From: Mycolicibacterium sp. YH-1
Lineage (GTDB): Bacteria > Actinomycetota > Actinomycetes > Mycobacteriales > Mycobacteriaceae
Assembly (NCBI RefSeq): GCF_022557175.1
Contig: NZ_CP092915.1
Span: 4,526,001-4,590,000, forward strand
Length of the DNA: 64,000 nt
Reading direction: 5' to 3'
This document shows, piece after piece, positions 48,572 to 58,108 of the stretch. Every line of letters begins with the position of its first letter. Position 1 is the first letter of the stretch. The position numbers were made by a program, and so were the translations under genes. The notes below the pieces were generated by a model. That model was not told where the DNA came from, made no database searches, and worked only from the letters and a program-made list of their open reading frames with translations.

Positions 48572-50177
48572 TTCCGAAGGATCACATCCCCGGTCGCTGC
48601 GCTCCAGCCCGCCGGATCCAGTACCCGGACTCTTCACCCTGGTCCTGCACACCCACCTGCCATGGCTTGCCCATCACGGGCGCTGGCCCGTCGGCGAGGA
48701 GTGGCTCTACCAGTCCTGGGCGGCGTCCTATCTGCCGCTGATGCGTGTGCTGAGCACGCTGGCCGCCGAGAATCGCCGTGGCCTGGTCACACTCGGCATG
48801 ACGCCGGTGGTCACCGCGCAACTCGACGACCCGTACTGCCTGACCGGCATGGATCACTGGCTGACGAACTGGCAGCTGCGCGCAACCGAGGCCACGACAG
48901 CGCGCACCGGCGACGGCACCGGCTACGCCGCACCGGAGGCCTTGCGCGCATTCGGTGTTCGTGAGCGTGCCGAGGCCGAGCGCGCGCTCGAGGACTTCGC
49001 GGTGGCGTGGCGACACGGCGGCAGTCCGCTGCTGCGCTCGCTCATTGACGCCGGCACCATCGAGCTGCTCGGCGGACCGCTGGCGCACCCGTTCCAACCG
49101 CTGCTCAACCCCCGACTGCGCGAGTTCGCCCTGCGCGAGGGCCTCGCCGATGCGGGCGCGCGCTTCGCCCACACCCCGCGCGGCATCTGGGCGCCCGAGT
49201 GCGCGTATGCACCGGGAATGGAGACCGGTTACGCCGCCGCGGGTGTGACGCATTTCATGGTCGACGGGCCATCGCTGCACGGCGACACCACCCTGGGCCG
49301 TCCCGTCGCCGACTCGGACGTCATCGCCTTCGGCCGCGATCTACAGGTCAGTTACCGGGTCTGGTCACCCAAGTCGGGCTACCCGGGGAACGCCGCCTAC
49401 CGCGACTTCCACACCTACGACCACGTCACGGGTCTCAAGCCGGCCCGGGTGACGGGGCGCAACGTGCCGTCGGAGGAGAAGGCGCCCTACGATCCGGCCC
49501 GCGCGGATGCCGCCATCGACAGCCACGTCGCCGACTTCGTGGACGTGGTGCGCTCGCGGCTCATCGCCGAGTCCGACCGCATCGGACGACCCGCCCATGT
49601 GATCGCCGCATTCGACACCGAACTGTTCGGGCACTGGTGGTATGAGGGTCCGGTCTGGCTGGAGCGCGTGCTGCGGGCTCTGCCCGAGGCAGGCGTCCGC
49701 GTCGGCACGCTGTCCGACGCCATCGCCGACGGTTACGTCGGCTCCCCCGTTGAGCTTCCACCCAGCTCATGGGGATCGGGCAAGAACTGGCAGGTGTGGT
49801 CGGGCGAACAGGTCGCCGACCTCGTCGCGCTGAACGCCGAAGTGGTCGACACCGCGCTCGCCACGGTCGACAAGGCGCTGGCCCACAACGCATCTGGCGG
49901 TTCGACTGCGTCGACATGGGCGCCGCGCGATATCGTCGCCGACCAGATCCTGCGGGAGACGCTCCTGACGGTGTCGAGCGACTGGCCGTTCATGGTCAGC
50001 AAGGACACCGCAGCGGAGTACGCGCGCTACCGCGCACATCTGCACGCGCACGCCGCCCGTGAGATCTCGAGCGCCTACGCGTCGGGACGACGAGACAACG
50101 CCGAGCGGTTGGCACAGGACTGGAATCGCGCCGACGGGCTGTTCGGCGCTCTGGACGCGAGGCGGCTACCCCGATGA
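48564..50177 (+). CDS. GH57 alpha-glucan branching enzyme-like protein (Rv3031-like)
   Basis: This 537-residue GH57 protein has the N-terminal FTLVLHTHLPWLAHHGRWP, the nucleophile E212 in GIWAPECAY, and the general acid/base D350 in AAFDTELFGHWW, followed by a C-terminal helical DUF1957-type domain. It should branch or remodel alpha-1,4-glucan, as proposed for polymethylated glucan synthesis. GTG 48564 is chosen because homology begins nearby and it couples with the preceding gene. Confidence 0.88.
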   Translation: MTDSEGSHPRSLRSSPPDPVPGLFTLVLHTHLPWLAHHGRWPVGEEWLYQSWAASYLPLMRVLSTLAAENRRGLVTLGMTPVVTAQLDDPYCLTGMDHWLTNWQLRATEATTARTGDGTGYAAPEALRAFGVRERAEAERALEDFAVAWRHGGSPLLRSLIDAGTIELLGGPLAHPFQPLLNPRLREFALREGLADAGARFAHTPRGIWAPECAYAPGMETGYAAAGVTHFMVDGPSLHGDTTLGRPVADSDVIAFGRDLQVSYRVWSPKSGYPGNAAYRDFHTYDHVTGLKPARVTGRNVPSEEKAPYDPARADAAIDSHVADFVDVVRSRLIAESDRIGRPAHVIAAFDTELFGHWWYEGPVWLERVLRALPEAGVRVGTLSDAIADGYVGSPVELPPSSWGSGKNWQVWSGEQVADLVALNAEVVDTALATVDKALAHNASGGSTASTWAPRDIVADQILRETLLTVSSDWPFMVSKDTAAEYARYRAHLHAHAAREISSAYASGRRDNAERLAQDWNRADGLFGALDARRLPR

Positions 50178-51424
50178 GAATCCTGCTGGTGTCCTGGGAG
50201 TATCCGCCGGTGGTGGTCGGCGGACTCGGTCGCCACGTCCACCATCTGGCCACCGCGCTGGCCGACGCCGGACACGAGGTGGTGGTGCTCAGCCGTCGCC
50301 CGTCAGGCACCGACCCCAGCACGCACCCCTCCACCGACGAGATGAGCGAGGGCGTCCGGGTTATCGCCGCAGCCCAGGATCCGCACGAGTTCGAGTTCGG
50401 CACCGACATGATGGCCTGGACGATGGCGATGGGGCATGCCCTGGTCCGCGCCGGGCTGGCGATCAAGTCGACTGGCCGTCACGCGGACAAGCCGTGGCGG
50501 CCCGACGTCGTCCACGCCCACGACTGGCTGGTGGCCCATCCGGCGATAACCCTCGCCGAGTACTTCGACGTCCCACTGGTTTCCACCATCCATGCCACCG
50601 AGGCCGGTCGGCACTCGGGCTGGGTGTCGGGCCGCATCAGCCGCCAGGTCCATGCCGTCGAGTCCTGGCTCGTGCACGAATCCGATTCGCTCATCACGTG
50701 TTCGGCGTCGATGCGCGACGAGATCACCGAACTGTTCGGTCCCGGATTGGCCGAGAACCGAGTGATCCCCAACGGTATCGATGCCAACCTGTGGCCGTTC
50801 GCCCGCCGCACGGCCCACGTGGGCCCGCCCCGGCTGCTCTATCTCGGCCGCCTGGAGTACGAGAAGGGTGTGCACGACGCTATCGCCGCCCTGCCGCGCA
50901 TCCGCCGGACCCATCCCGGCACCACGCTGACCATCGCGGGTAGCGGCACGCAGCACGAGTGGCTCATCGAGCAGGCCCGAAAGCACAAGGTGCTCAAGGC
51001 GATCACGTTCGTCGGGCAGATCGACCACGAGCAACTCGTCACCCTGCTGCACGACACCGATGCCGCCGTCCTGCCGAGCCACTACGAACCGTTCGGCATC
51101 GTCGCGCTCGAGGCGGCCGCCACCGGCGCCCCGTTGGTCGCGGCCAATGTCGGTGGCCTTGGCGAGGCCGTCATCGACGGGCAGACCGGGGTGTCCTTCC
51201 CGCCCCGCGACGTCGCGGCACTGGCGACGGCGGTGCGGTCGGTGCTCGATGACCCGGAGACGGCGCAGACCATGGCCGTCGCGGCGCGTGACCGGCTCAC
51301 CTCGGAGTTCGACTGGCACACCGTGGCGGCCGAGACCGCACAGGTCTATCTAGCCGCCAAACGCGGTGAGCGCGAACCGCACCGGCGCCGCATGATCGTC
51401 GAGCACGCGCTGCCCGACCGCTAG
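50174..51424 (+). CDS. GT4 alpha-1,4-glucosyltransferase (Rv3032-like)
   Basis: This 416-residue GT-B enzyme has SWEYPPVVVGGLGRHVHHL (glycogen-synthase-like acceptor loop), HDWLVAHPAI, NGIDANLWPF, LYLGRLEYEKGVHDAI and SHYEPFGIVALEAAATGAPLVA with the donor-site EX7E. It elongates alpha-1,4-glucan from UDP- or ADP-glucose for glycogen and methylglucose lipopolysaccharide. Its ATG overlaps the GH57 stop (ATGA). Rv3033, next in M. tuberculosis, is absent here. Confidence 0.9.
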   Translation: MRILLVSWEYPPVVVGGLGRHVHHLATALADAGHEVVVLSRRPSGTDPSTHPSTDEMSEGVRVIAAAQDPHEFEFGTDMMAWTMAMGHALVRAGLAIKSTGRHADKPWRPDVVHAHDWLVAHPAITLAEYFDVPLVSTIHATEAGRHSGWVSGRISRQVHAVESWLVHESDSLITCSASMRDEITELFGPGLAENRVIPNGIDANLWPFARRTAHVGPPRLLYLGRLEYEKGVHDAIAALPRIRRTHPGTTLTIAGSGTQHEWLIEQARKHKVLKAITFVGQIDHEQLVTLLHDTDAAVLPSHYEPFGIVALEAAATGAPLVAANVGGLGEAVIDGQTGVSFPPRDVAALATAVRSVLDDPETAQTMAVAARDRLTSEFDWHTVAAETAQVYLAAKRGEREPHRRRMIVEHALPDR

Positions 51425-51457
51425 CCGCGGGCCCGTCGCGGCCGAATCAGCGGCGGG

Positions 51458-52195
51458 CTAGTGGGATGCCTTCTTGCGCTCGATATCGGCGAGTGCGGCC
51501 GCGAGTTCGGCACGCTCGGCGGCCGAGGTCTCCCATGCCAGCTTGCGGTTCTTGACCACCTTCGCCGGCGCACCGACGGCGATGGAGTAGTCAGGCACCT
51601 CGCCCTTGACCACCGCGTGTGCCCCGAGCACGCATCCGCGCCCGACCGAGGTGCCCCGCAGCACTGTGACCTTGGCGGCCACCCACGTGTCGGGACCGAT
51701 CCGCACCGGCGCCTTGACGATGCCCTGGTCCTTGATGGGCAGCTCGACGCTGTCCATCCTGTGGTCGAAGTCGCAGACGTAGCACCAGTCGGCCATCAGA
51801 ACCGAGTCGCCGAGTTCGATGTCGAGGTAGGTGTTGATGACGTTGTCACGGCCGAGAACGACCTTGTCCCCGATGCGCAGTGAACCCTCGTGCGCGCGGA
51901 TGGTGTTCTTGTCGCCGATGTGGACCCAGCGGCCAATCTCCATGGTGGACAGCTCCGGGGTGGACTGGATCTCCACGTTCTTGCCGAGGAACACCATGCC
52001 GCGCGTGACGATGTGGGGATTCGCCAGCTTGAACTTCAGCAGGCGGAAGTACCGCACCAGGTACCACGGCGTGTAGGCCTTGTTGGCCAGCACCCACTTC
52101 AATGAGGCCAGCGTGAGGAACCGGGCCTGCCGGGGGTCGCGCAGTCGGGAGCCCCGCCAGCGAACGTGCAACGGAGAGCCCCACATCGTCGTCAT
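51458..52195 (-). CDS. Hexapeptide-repeat acyltransferase (Rv3034c-like)
   Basis: This 245-residue left-handed beta-helix protein has many [LIV]G-type hexapeptides (GRWVHIGDKNTIRAHEG, RIGDKVVLGRDNVI, RIGPDTWVAAKVTVLRGTSV, VGRGCVLGAHAVV) and an N-terminal helical part with basic residues. It is an O-acetyl/acyltransferase for a sugar or lipid; its neighbourhood suggests acylation of methylglucose lipopolysaccharide. ATG 52195 is chosen; the frame further upstream is noise. Confidence 0.83.
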   Translation of the reverse strand: MTTMWGSPLHVRWRGSRLRDPRQARFLTLASLKWVLANKAYTPWYLVRYFRLLKFKLANPHIVTRGMVFLGKNVEIQSTPELSTMEIGRWVHIGDKNTIRAHEGSLRIGDKVVLGRDNVINTYLDIELGDSVLMADWCYVCDFDHRMDSVELPIKDQGIVKAPVRIGPDTWVAAKVTVLRGTSVGRGCVLGAHAVVKGEVPDYSIAVGAPAKVVKNRKLAWETSAAERAELAAALADIERKKASH

Positions 52196-52335
52196 GGCGG
52201 GAAAGCCTACGCGAGCCCGATCGTGGGTTTTCCGGGTCGCTGCATGACTCTCACCCGTCGCTTCGCTCGCCCCGGGCGCTCCACGGGTGGGAGGTCCCCC
52301 AGCGTCCCGGCACCGCGGGCTAGTCTCGGGACTCG

Positions 52336-53643
52336 ATGTCTGCTCGACGAACGACCGCGCGCCGAATGACTGCCGTGACGGCCACGACGCTGGTGGCGCT
52401 GCTGATGAGCGCGTGCGGCGCCGATACCAGCTCGTGGGTCGAGGCGGTCCCCGCAACGGGATGGGCCGCCCAGTACGCCGACGCGGCCAACAGCAGCTCC
52501 ACCACGGTCTCCGGCGCCGAGTCGCTCGCGTTGGACTGGACCCGCTCGGTCAAGGGCGAGCTCGCCGCGCAGGTGGCGTTGGGCTCGGGGAACTACCTCG
52601 CCGCCAACGCCCAGACCACCGGCGGGTGCTCGCTGATGGTGTGGGAGACCGACAATGAGGGCAGACAGCGTTGGTGTGGCCGGCTGTGGCAGGGCGGCGG
52701 GTTGTCCGGACCACTGTTCGACGGCTTCGACAACCTGTACGTGGGGCAGCCGGGCGCGATGCTGTCCTACCCGCCGACGCAGTGGATCCGGTGGCGCCAG
52801 CCGGTGATCGGCCTGCCGCTCACACCACGCGTCCTGGCGCCCGGCCAGCTGTTGGTGACGACGCACCTCGGGCAGGTCCTGGTGTTCGACGCGCACCGAG
52901 GCGTCGTTGTAGGTACCCCGGTCGATCTCGTCAGCGGGCTCGATCCCACGGATTCCCAACGTGGGCTCGACGACTGCCAGCCCGCCAGGGCGCGCTGTCC
53001 GGTGGCTGCGGCACCCGCGTTCTCACCCGAGACGCAGATGGTGGTGCTCGGGTTGTGGGAACCCGATGCCGACGCGCCGATCCTGATCGGGATGCGGTAC
53101 CGCCAGGGCCAGAAGCCGCTGCTCAACCGGGAGTGGACCAGCACGGCCGTCGGCGGTGGGCCGCTGTCGAGCCCCGTGATGTCCGCCGATGGTCAGACGG
53201 TCTACGTCAACGGCCGCGATGACCGGCTGTGGGCGCTCGACACCGCCAATGGCGAGGCCAGGTGGTCGGTTGACCTCGGGTTCCAGCCGCAGACCCCGCC
53301 TTCGGTGACACCGGACGGTTTGATCGTGGCGGGCGGCGGCCCGGATGCGCGGCTGACGGCCGTGCGCGATGACGGGGACGGCGGCGAGGTGGTTTGGACC
53401 CGCGATGACGTCGAACCCCTATCGACATCTTCTCGGGCGGGCACCGACGTCGGTTACACCGTCGCGCGCGACGGCGAGAACGGTATGACACTGCTGGTGT
53501 TCGATCCCGCCGACGGCCACACGCTCAACGCCTACCCGCTACCGCACGCGACGGGGTATCCCGTTGGTGTGTCGGTGGGCCATGACCGGCGCGTGGTGAC
53601 GGCAACCAGCGACGGTCAGGTGTACGCGTTCGCTCCCGCCTGA
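52336..53643 (+). CDS. PQQ-like beta-propeller lipoprotein (Rv3035-like)
   Basis: This 435-residue protein has a signal peptide with lipobox LLMSAC and a propeller with repeats such as GQTVYVNGRDDRLWALDTANGEARWSVDL, PDGLIVAGGGPDARLTAVRDDG and DGQVYAFAP at the end. It should be anchored outside the plasma membrane, like BamB-type scaffolds. It is divergent from the acyltransferase gene. No catalytic function is recognised. Confidence 0.83.
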   Translation: MSARRTTARRMTAVTATTLVALLMSACGADTSSWVEAVPATGWAAQYADAANSSSTTVSGAESLALDWTRSVKGELAAQVALGSGNYLAANAQTTGGCSLMVWETDNEGRQRWCGRLWQGGGLSGPLFDGFDNLYVGQPGAMLSYPPTQWIRWRQPVIGLPLTPRVLAPGQLLVTTHLGQVLVFDAHRGVVVGTPVDLVSGLDPTDSQRGLDDCQPARARCPVAAAPAFSPETQMVVLGLWEPDADAPILIGMRYRQGQKPLLNREWTSTAVGGGPLSSPVMSADGQTVYVNGRDDRLWALDTANGEARWSVDLGFQPQTPPSVTPDGLIVAGGGPDARLTAVRDDGDGGEVVWTRDDVEPLSTSSRAGTDVGYTVARDGENGMTLLVFDPADGHTLNAYPLPHATGYPVGVSVGHDRRVVTATSDGQVYAFAPA

Positions 53644-53661
53644 CGAGTCAGGTGATCTTCC

Positions 53662-54357
53662 TCAGGCGATCATGGCGTCGATGGGTGCCCGCGGCACGGT
53701 GACCTCGAGCGCCCCGACCGACTCCGGCATCATCTCGCCCTGGCTGAAGAAGAAGATCAGCGAGTCGTTGGTGATGGCGAAGTTCTCGTAATTCGTCGGG
53801 TCCAGCCCGACCCCTGGGGCGATCGCCACCGCCTGGCCCGACTGCTTCTCCAGCTCGGCGGCCACGAGGGGTGCGATCACCGGGAAGGGCTCGGTGCCCT
53901 CGCGGAAGAGGTTGCCGATCGTGATGGGCTTGCGCATGCCCTGATCCCAGTTGAACGACTTGTAGAAGGTCTGGGGGTGCGCACCACCGACGTCCTGGAA
54001 TGTCTTGAACACGACGGTCTGCGTGCCGCGCGGCGGGACCGCGGAGTTGTACTCCGTTGCCACGGTGTCCAGTTGGTAGGGCATATCGCGTGGCCCGGGC
54101 ATCTTGGCCACGTTGAGGAAGCCGTCGCGGGTCTGCTTGACGTAGTCGGCGACGTTCTGTTGGTCGGGAAAGTCGACCGGATAGGTGACGTCGAGGGTAT
54201 AGGCGGGATCGGTCGCGGCGATGCGGCACATCTGGTCACCGTCCAGCACGCCAGAGAAGTCAGCGCACTTGGGTGGAGCCGCCGATGCGACGGCCACAGT
54301 CGACCAGCCGAGCGCCGTGGTGGCCGCCACCGCCAGCGCAAGTGTCGCAACGCGCAT
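53662..54357 (-). CDS. Secreted protein, TB22.2/Rv3036c-like (DUF3298-type)
   Basis: This 231-residue protein has a Sec signal peptide (LALAVAATTALGWSTVAVASAAP), paired cysteines (PPKCADFSG, DQMCRIAA), FKTFQDVGGAHPQTFYKSFNWD and a C-terminal TNDSLIFFFSQGEMMPE, the pattern of DUF3298/RsiV-like secreted proteins. It matches TB22.2. Reported esterase activity of homologues is not evident from a motif here. GGAGGG precedes ATG 54357. Confidence 0.82.
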   Translation of the reverse strand: MRVATLALAVAATTALGWSTVAVASAAPPKCADFSGVLDGDQMCRIAATDPAYTLDVTYPVDFPDQQNVADYVKQTRDGFLNVAKMPGPRDMPYQLDTVATEYNSAVPPRGTQTVVFKTFQDVGGAHPQTFYKSFNWDQGMRKPITIGNLFREGTEPFPVIAPLVAAELEKQSGQAVAIAPGVGLDPTNYENFAITNDSLIFFFSQGEMMPESVGALEVTVPRAPIDAMIA

Positions 54358-54416
54358 TTCAAGCCCTCCAGCCACCGGGCGGCACCGGCGCCGCACTCGA
54401 CACAATACCTGCGACA

Positions 54417-55580
54417 TCAGTGCGTGGGTCGGCAAAGATATGCCACCGCCCGGCTCGCCCGGCCTGCGCCGATCCTGGTGATGACCACCGAAAGCCGCTG
54501 GGTTCCGCGCAACCGCAGGCGCGGGCGCAGCACATCGGGGTCGACGTCGACGCCACGCACCAGGATCTCGACCGCCCCGACCTCGCGGGTCGAGAGCAGT
54601 TGCCGCAGGCCCCGTTCGCTGTAGGTGATCTCGTCGAGGACCTCGAACCCACGGACACCGTCAGGCAGCTGATCACCGGACAGGTAAGCGATCTCGGGGT
54701 CGAGCTGCCACAATCCGTGTCGCGCGGCGTAATGGCGCACCAGACCGGCACGCACGACGGCTCCGTCGGGGTCGATGATCCATCGGCCCGCGGCAGCGAC
54801 AGCGCAGTCGTCGGGATCGGCGTCGGTGATCTGTTCGGCACGGTCGAGGACGGTCGCGCGCCGCGTGACGCCTGGATCGGCGAGGCCCGCCGACCACAGG
54901 CAGGCCTCACGGACACCGCCCGCCAGTGATGTCACCTCGATCTCGCCGATGAACCCGAGCTGACCGATGGCCGCGAAATCGATTCCGGGAGCGCACTTCA
55001 CGACGATGTCTCGCCCGGCATACACCTCGAGCAGCGCATCGAGCGCGGGCGTATAGGCCCGCGGATCGAACCGGCGCCGTCCACCGCTGCGCCGGGCAGG
55101 ATCGGCGACTATGACCGTGTCACGCGTGACGGGGCGCAGCGCGTCGGCCAACAGCAGGTCCACGCCCGCGACGTTGTTGGCGGCCATCGCCAGGCGCACG
55201 GGATCGACATCGCTGCCGACGACCTGAGCCGCAGATCTGCTCAGCGCGTCGAGTTCCGCACCGATCGAGCACGTGACATCGTGCACCACCGCTCCGGCCA
55301 GCCGCCGGGCACGGTGTGCCGCAACGGGTTCCGGGGTGGCCTGCTGTAACGCCTCATCGGTGAAAAGCCACGTCTGCGCGGTGCCGAACTTGCCGGCCGC
55401 CCGCCGCCGCAGCAGCGCGGTCTCGATCAGGACGGCCGCGCGGTCGCCGAAACTCTTTCGCGCCGAACCGATGTCGGCGATGCGCGTGGCATCGGTCAAA
55501 GGGTATACGGCAACCTCGTCGATCGCCCTGCGCCCCTGCTCGCTGCGCAGGTACGCGACGTCGTCGAGGGTGAACTGCAG
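54417..55580 (-). CDS. SAM-dependent methyltransferase with THUMP-like C-terminus (Rv3037c-like)
   Basis: This ~387-residue protein reads FTLDDVAYLRSEQGRR, VIETALLRRRAAGKFG, HDVTCSIGAELDALS (SAM loop), VGSDVDPVRLAMAANNV and ADPARRSGGRRRFDP. It matches Rv3037c, whose homology starts at QFTLDDV. No ATG, GTG or TTG is available there: codons run CTG ACT CTG CAG TTC. I take CTG 55580 as start; CTG 55586 overlaps the upstream stop as CTGA. The next normal start is a TTG about 26 codons further in, which would cut conserved sequence. Confidence 0.78.
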   Translation of the reverse strand: MQFTLDDVAYLRSEQGRRAIDEVAVYPLTDATRIADIGSARKSFGDRAAVLIETALLRRRAAGKFGTAQTWLFTDEALQQATPEPVAAHRARRLAGAVVHDVTCSIGAELDALSRSAAQVVGSDVDPVRLAMAANNVAGVDLLLADALRPVTRDTVIVADPARRSGGRRRFDPRAYTPALDALLEVYAGRDIVVKCAPGIDFAAIGQLGFIGEIEVTSLAGGVREACLWSAGLADPGVTRRATVLDRAEQITDADPDDCAVAAAGRWIIDPDGAVVRAGLVRHYAARHGLWQLDPEIAYLSGDQLPDGVRGFEVLDEITYSERGLRQLLSTREVGAVEILVRGVDVDPDVLRPRLRLRGTQRLSVVITRIGAGRASRAVAYLCRPTH

Positions 55581-55582
55581 AG

Positions 55583-56551
55583 TCAGGAGGGTTTGACCCC
55601 GGTGACCATGACGTTGTAGAACCAGCCCTTCGGCACGACACGACGCCACACATTGGCGTCCACCCAACTCAGGGTGGTCCAGCTCTTGAACGCGAACCTC
55701 GCCCAGCCCCAGCCCAAGCGGCCCGGGGGTACCGACGCCTCGAACGTGCGCACCGGCCAGCCCAGCATCGCGGCGGTGAACTCCTCGCTGGCGGTCTCGA
55801 CCTCGGTGGCGCCGGCATTGCGGGCCATCCGCTCGAGGTCGCCCGGCTCGAAGGTGTGCAGGTCGACGATCGCCTCGAGCGCGGCCGCGCGCGAGGACTC
55901 GTCGAGTTCGGTCTGCGAGCGTCGCCAGCCCTCGAGGAAGGGCAGCTTCGTGACGTTGGTCGACACGTGCCACGTCAGCGTGGACAGGTTGCGCGCGTAG
56001 ACGTTGCCCTTGGTGGTCGGCTCGCCGGCGAACACGAAGCGGCCACCGGGCTTGAGCACGCGCACGACCTCGCGCAGCGACAGCTCGACGTCGGGGATGT
56101 GGTGCAGGACCGCGTGGCCGACGACCAGATCGAAGGTGTTGTCCTCGTACGGGATGCCCTCGGCGTCGGCGACCCGTCCGTCGACGTCAAGGCCCAGCGA
56201 CTGACCGTTGCGGGTCGCCACCTTGACCATGCCCGGGGACAGGTCGGTGACCGAGCCGCGACGGGCCACACCCGACTGGATGAGGTTGAGCAGGAAGAAG
56301 CCGGTACCGCAGCCCAGCTCCAGCGCCCGGTCGTAGGGCACCTCACGCTGGACCTCGTCGGGCACGATGGCGTCGAACCGGCCACGCGCGTAGTCGATGC
56401 AGCGCTGGTCGTAGCTGATCGACCACTTGTCGTCGTAGCTCTCGGCCTCCCAGTCGTGGTAGAGCACCTGCGCCAGCTTGGTGTCGTGCCGCGCGGCCTC
56501 CACCTCCTCTGCTGTGGCGTGGGGGTTAGGAGCCGGGTCGAAACTGGTCAT
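55583..56551 (-). CDS. Class I SAM methyltransferase (Rv3038c-like)
   Basis: This 322-residue protein shows ALELGCGTGFFLLNLIQSG, VTDLSPGMVKVATRNG, FDLVVGHAVLHHIPDVE and LKPGGRFVFAGEPT, followed by a helical C-terminal domain with GWPVRTFEASVPPGRLGWGWARFAFKSW. It matches Rv3038c. The substrate is unknown. It sits 10 bases after echA17 and 2-3 bases before the Rv3037c-like gene, so the four genes from the Nudix protein onwards form one transcript. Confidence 0.88.
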   Translation of the reverse strand: MTSFDPAPNPHATAEEVEAARHDTKLAQVLYHDWEAESYDDKWSISYDQRCIDYARGRFDAIVPDEVQREVPYDRALELGCGTGFFLLNLIQSGVARRGSVTDLSPGMVKVATRNGQSLGLDVDGRVADAEGIPYEDNTFDLVVGHAVLHHIPDVELSLREVVRVLKPGGRFVFAGEPTTKGNVYARNLSTLTWHVSTNVTKLPFLEGWRRSQTELDESSRAAALEAIVDLHTFEPGDLERMARNAGATEVETASEEFTAAMLGWPVRTFEASVPPGRLGWGWARFAFKSWTTLSWVDANVWRRVVPKGWFYNVMVTGVKPS

Positions 56552-56561
56552 GAAGGGCAGC

Positions 56562-57218
56562 CTAACGGGCCGCGAAGGAAGCTTTGGCGGCAGCCAACGC
56601 CGCGGGTGAGGAGTCAGCGAACCGACGGGCCCAGGCCAGTGCGGCGTCAAACACGTGATCGGGTGCCACGGTCTCGTCAACGAGTCCCATCGCCAACGCC
56701 TCCTCGGCGCCGACGAAGCGTCCGCTGAACACCAGATCCTTGGCCTTGCTCTCCCCCACCGCGCGGGCCAACCGGCGCGTCGCGCCCTCGACGGGAGCCC
56801 GGCCGTCGAGGATCTCGGTGGCGCCGACCTTGACGTTGTCACCGCTGATCCGCCAGTCGGCCGCCAGTGCCAGGGTCAGACCGCTGCCCAGCGCGTAGCC
56901 GGTGACGGCGGCCGCCGTGGGTTTGGGAATCGCCGCGACGGCGTCGACCGCGTGCCGGCACACCTCACCCGCGACCCGGGCCTCGGCGGGGTTCAGGGTC
57001 TGCAGTTCGGGCAGGTCATCGCCTATGGAGAAGATCTCGTGCCCACCGAACACTATGACGACGGTGGCGTCGTCACGCGCACCGAGTTCGGTCGCCGCAG
57101 ACGCGATCTCACGGCACACCTGGCGGGTAAGCGCATTGGTCGGCGGGCGCGACAGCATCAGCGTGCCGATCCCGTCACCGACGTGGACGCCCACGAACTC
57201 CCTGGGGGTCTCGCTCAT
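56562..57218 (-). CDS. echA17: Enoyl-CoA hydratase/isomerase EchA17-like, C-terminally short
   Basis: This 218-residue crotonase-fold protein reads [59 protein letters not shown] and [20 protein letters not shown]. Typical family length is ~255; it ends at AAKASFAAR, lacking about 35 C-terminal residues present in Rv3039c that help close the active site and trimer. The stop is followed 10 bases later by the next gene, so no extension is possible. Activity may be altered. Confidence 0.83.
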   Translation of the reverse strand: MSETPREFVGVHVGDGIGTLMLSRPPTNALTRQVCREIASAATELGARDDATVVIVFGGHEIFSIGDDLPELQTLNPAEARVAGEVCRHAVDAVAAIPKPTAAAVTGYALGSGLTLALAADWRISGDNVKVGATEILDGRAPVEGATRRLARAVGESKAKDLVFSGRFVGAEEALAMGLVDETVAPDHVFDAALAWARRFADSSPAALAAAKASFAAR

Positions 57219-58108
57219 ACCAGTGGAGTGTCGGCGCTGTAGCCCTGCGGCGCGCGACGGTTGCGTGCCTCGTTGTAGCGGTCGCTGTTGAAGAACTCGA
57301 TCTCCCAGTTGCCGGTGTCCTTGTTGGCGGTCAGGTGGGGTTCGACGGCGACGATCTTGCGTTCGACGGCGAGCACCTCGGCGACGGTCCGACCGTTCAA
57401 CGAGTCCAGCTGGGTCCAGGTCGGCGGGAGCAGGAACGAGCGGCCCTCGGCGAACTCGTCGAGACCGGCCTGTGGCGTGCTCCAGAACGCCCGGTCGGTC
57501 TCGGTGTTCTCACCGTCGGCACGCTGGCCCTCCGGCATGGCGCCGACGAAGAAGTAGGTGTCGTACCGGCGGGTGCGCTCCTCCTTCGGCGTGACCCAGT
57601 TCGCCCAGGGGCGCAGCAGGTCGGCGCGCAGGACCAGTTTCTCGGTACGCAGGAAGTCGGCGAAGGACAGCGAGTGGTTGGCCAGCGCCGCGCGCTCCGC
57701 GGAGTACACCGAGGCGTCGTCCACCAGCAGATCGGCGTCGTCGGCGGGCCCGGCGAACAGCACACCGGACTCCTCGAACGTCTCCCGTGCCGCCGCGCAC
57801 ACCAATGCCTCGGCGAGGTCGGTGTCCACGCCGAGTCGCTCGGCCCACCATGACGGCTCGGGGCCGTACCAGGCGATGTCGGCGTTCCGGTCACGGTCGT
57901 CGACGCCGCCACCGGGGAACACCATCACGCCGGCGACGAAGTCCATCTCGGAGTGCCGCCGCATGAGGAACACCTCAATCTGACTGGCGAGGCCCTTGCC
58001 CTGGTCCCGGATCAGCATCACGGTCGAGGCCGGCCGTGGCACCAGCGGATCGGTCGGATCGGACTTTTCCGATGCGCGATCCGCCTTCGGCTCCTCGCTG
58101 AGTGTCAT
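57215..58108 (-). CDS. Nudix hydrolase (Rv3040c-like)
   Basis: This 297-residue protein has a Nudix box split by an insertion: [14 protein letters not shown] ... [18 protein letters not shown], with the REUXEEXGU helix intact. It also carries [15 protein letters not shown]. The extended form resembles NUDT19-type CoA/nucleotide pyrophosphohydrolases. It overlaps both neighbours by four bases (ATGA at each end), so it is coupled with the ABC ATPase and EchA17. Confidence 0.87.
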   Translation of the reverse strand: MTLSEEPKADRASEKSDPTDPLVPRPASTVMLIRDQGKGLASQIEVFLMRRHSEMDFVAGVMVFPGGGVDDRDRNADIAWYGPEPSWWAERLGVDTDLAEALVCAAARETFEESGVLFAGPADDADLLVDDASVYSAERAALANHSLSFADFLRTEKLVLRADLLRPWANWVTPKEERTRRYDTYFFVGAMPEGQRADGENTETDRAFWSTPQAGLDEFAEGRSFLLPPTWTQLDSLNGRTVAEVLAVERKIVAVEPHLTANKDTGNWEIEFFNSDRYNEARNRRAPQGYSADTPLV

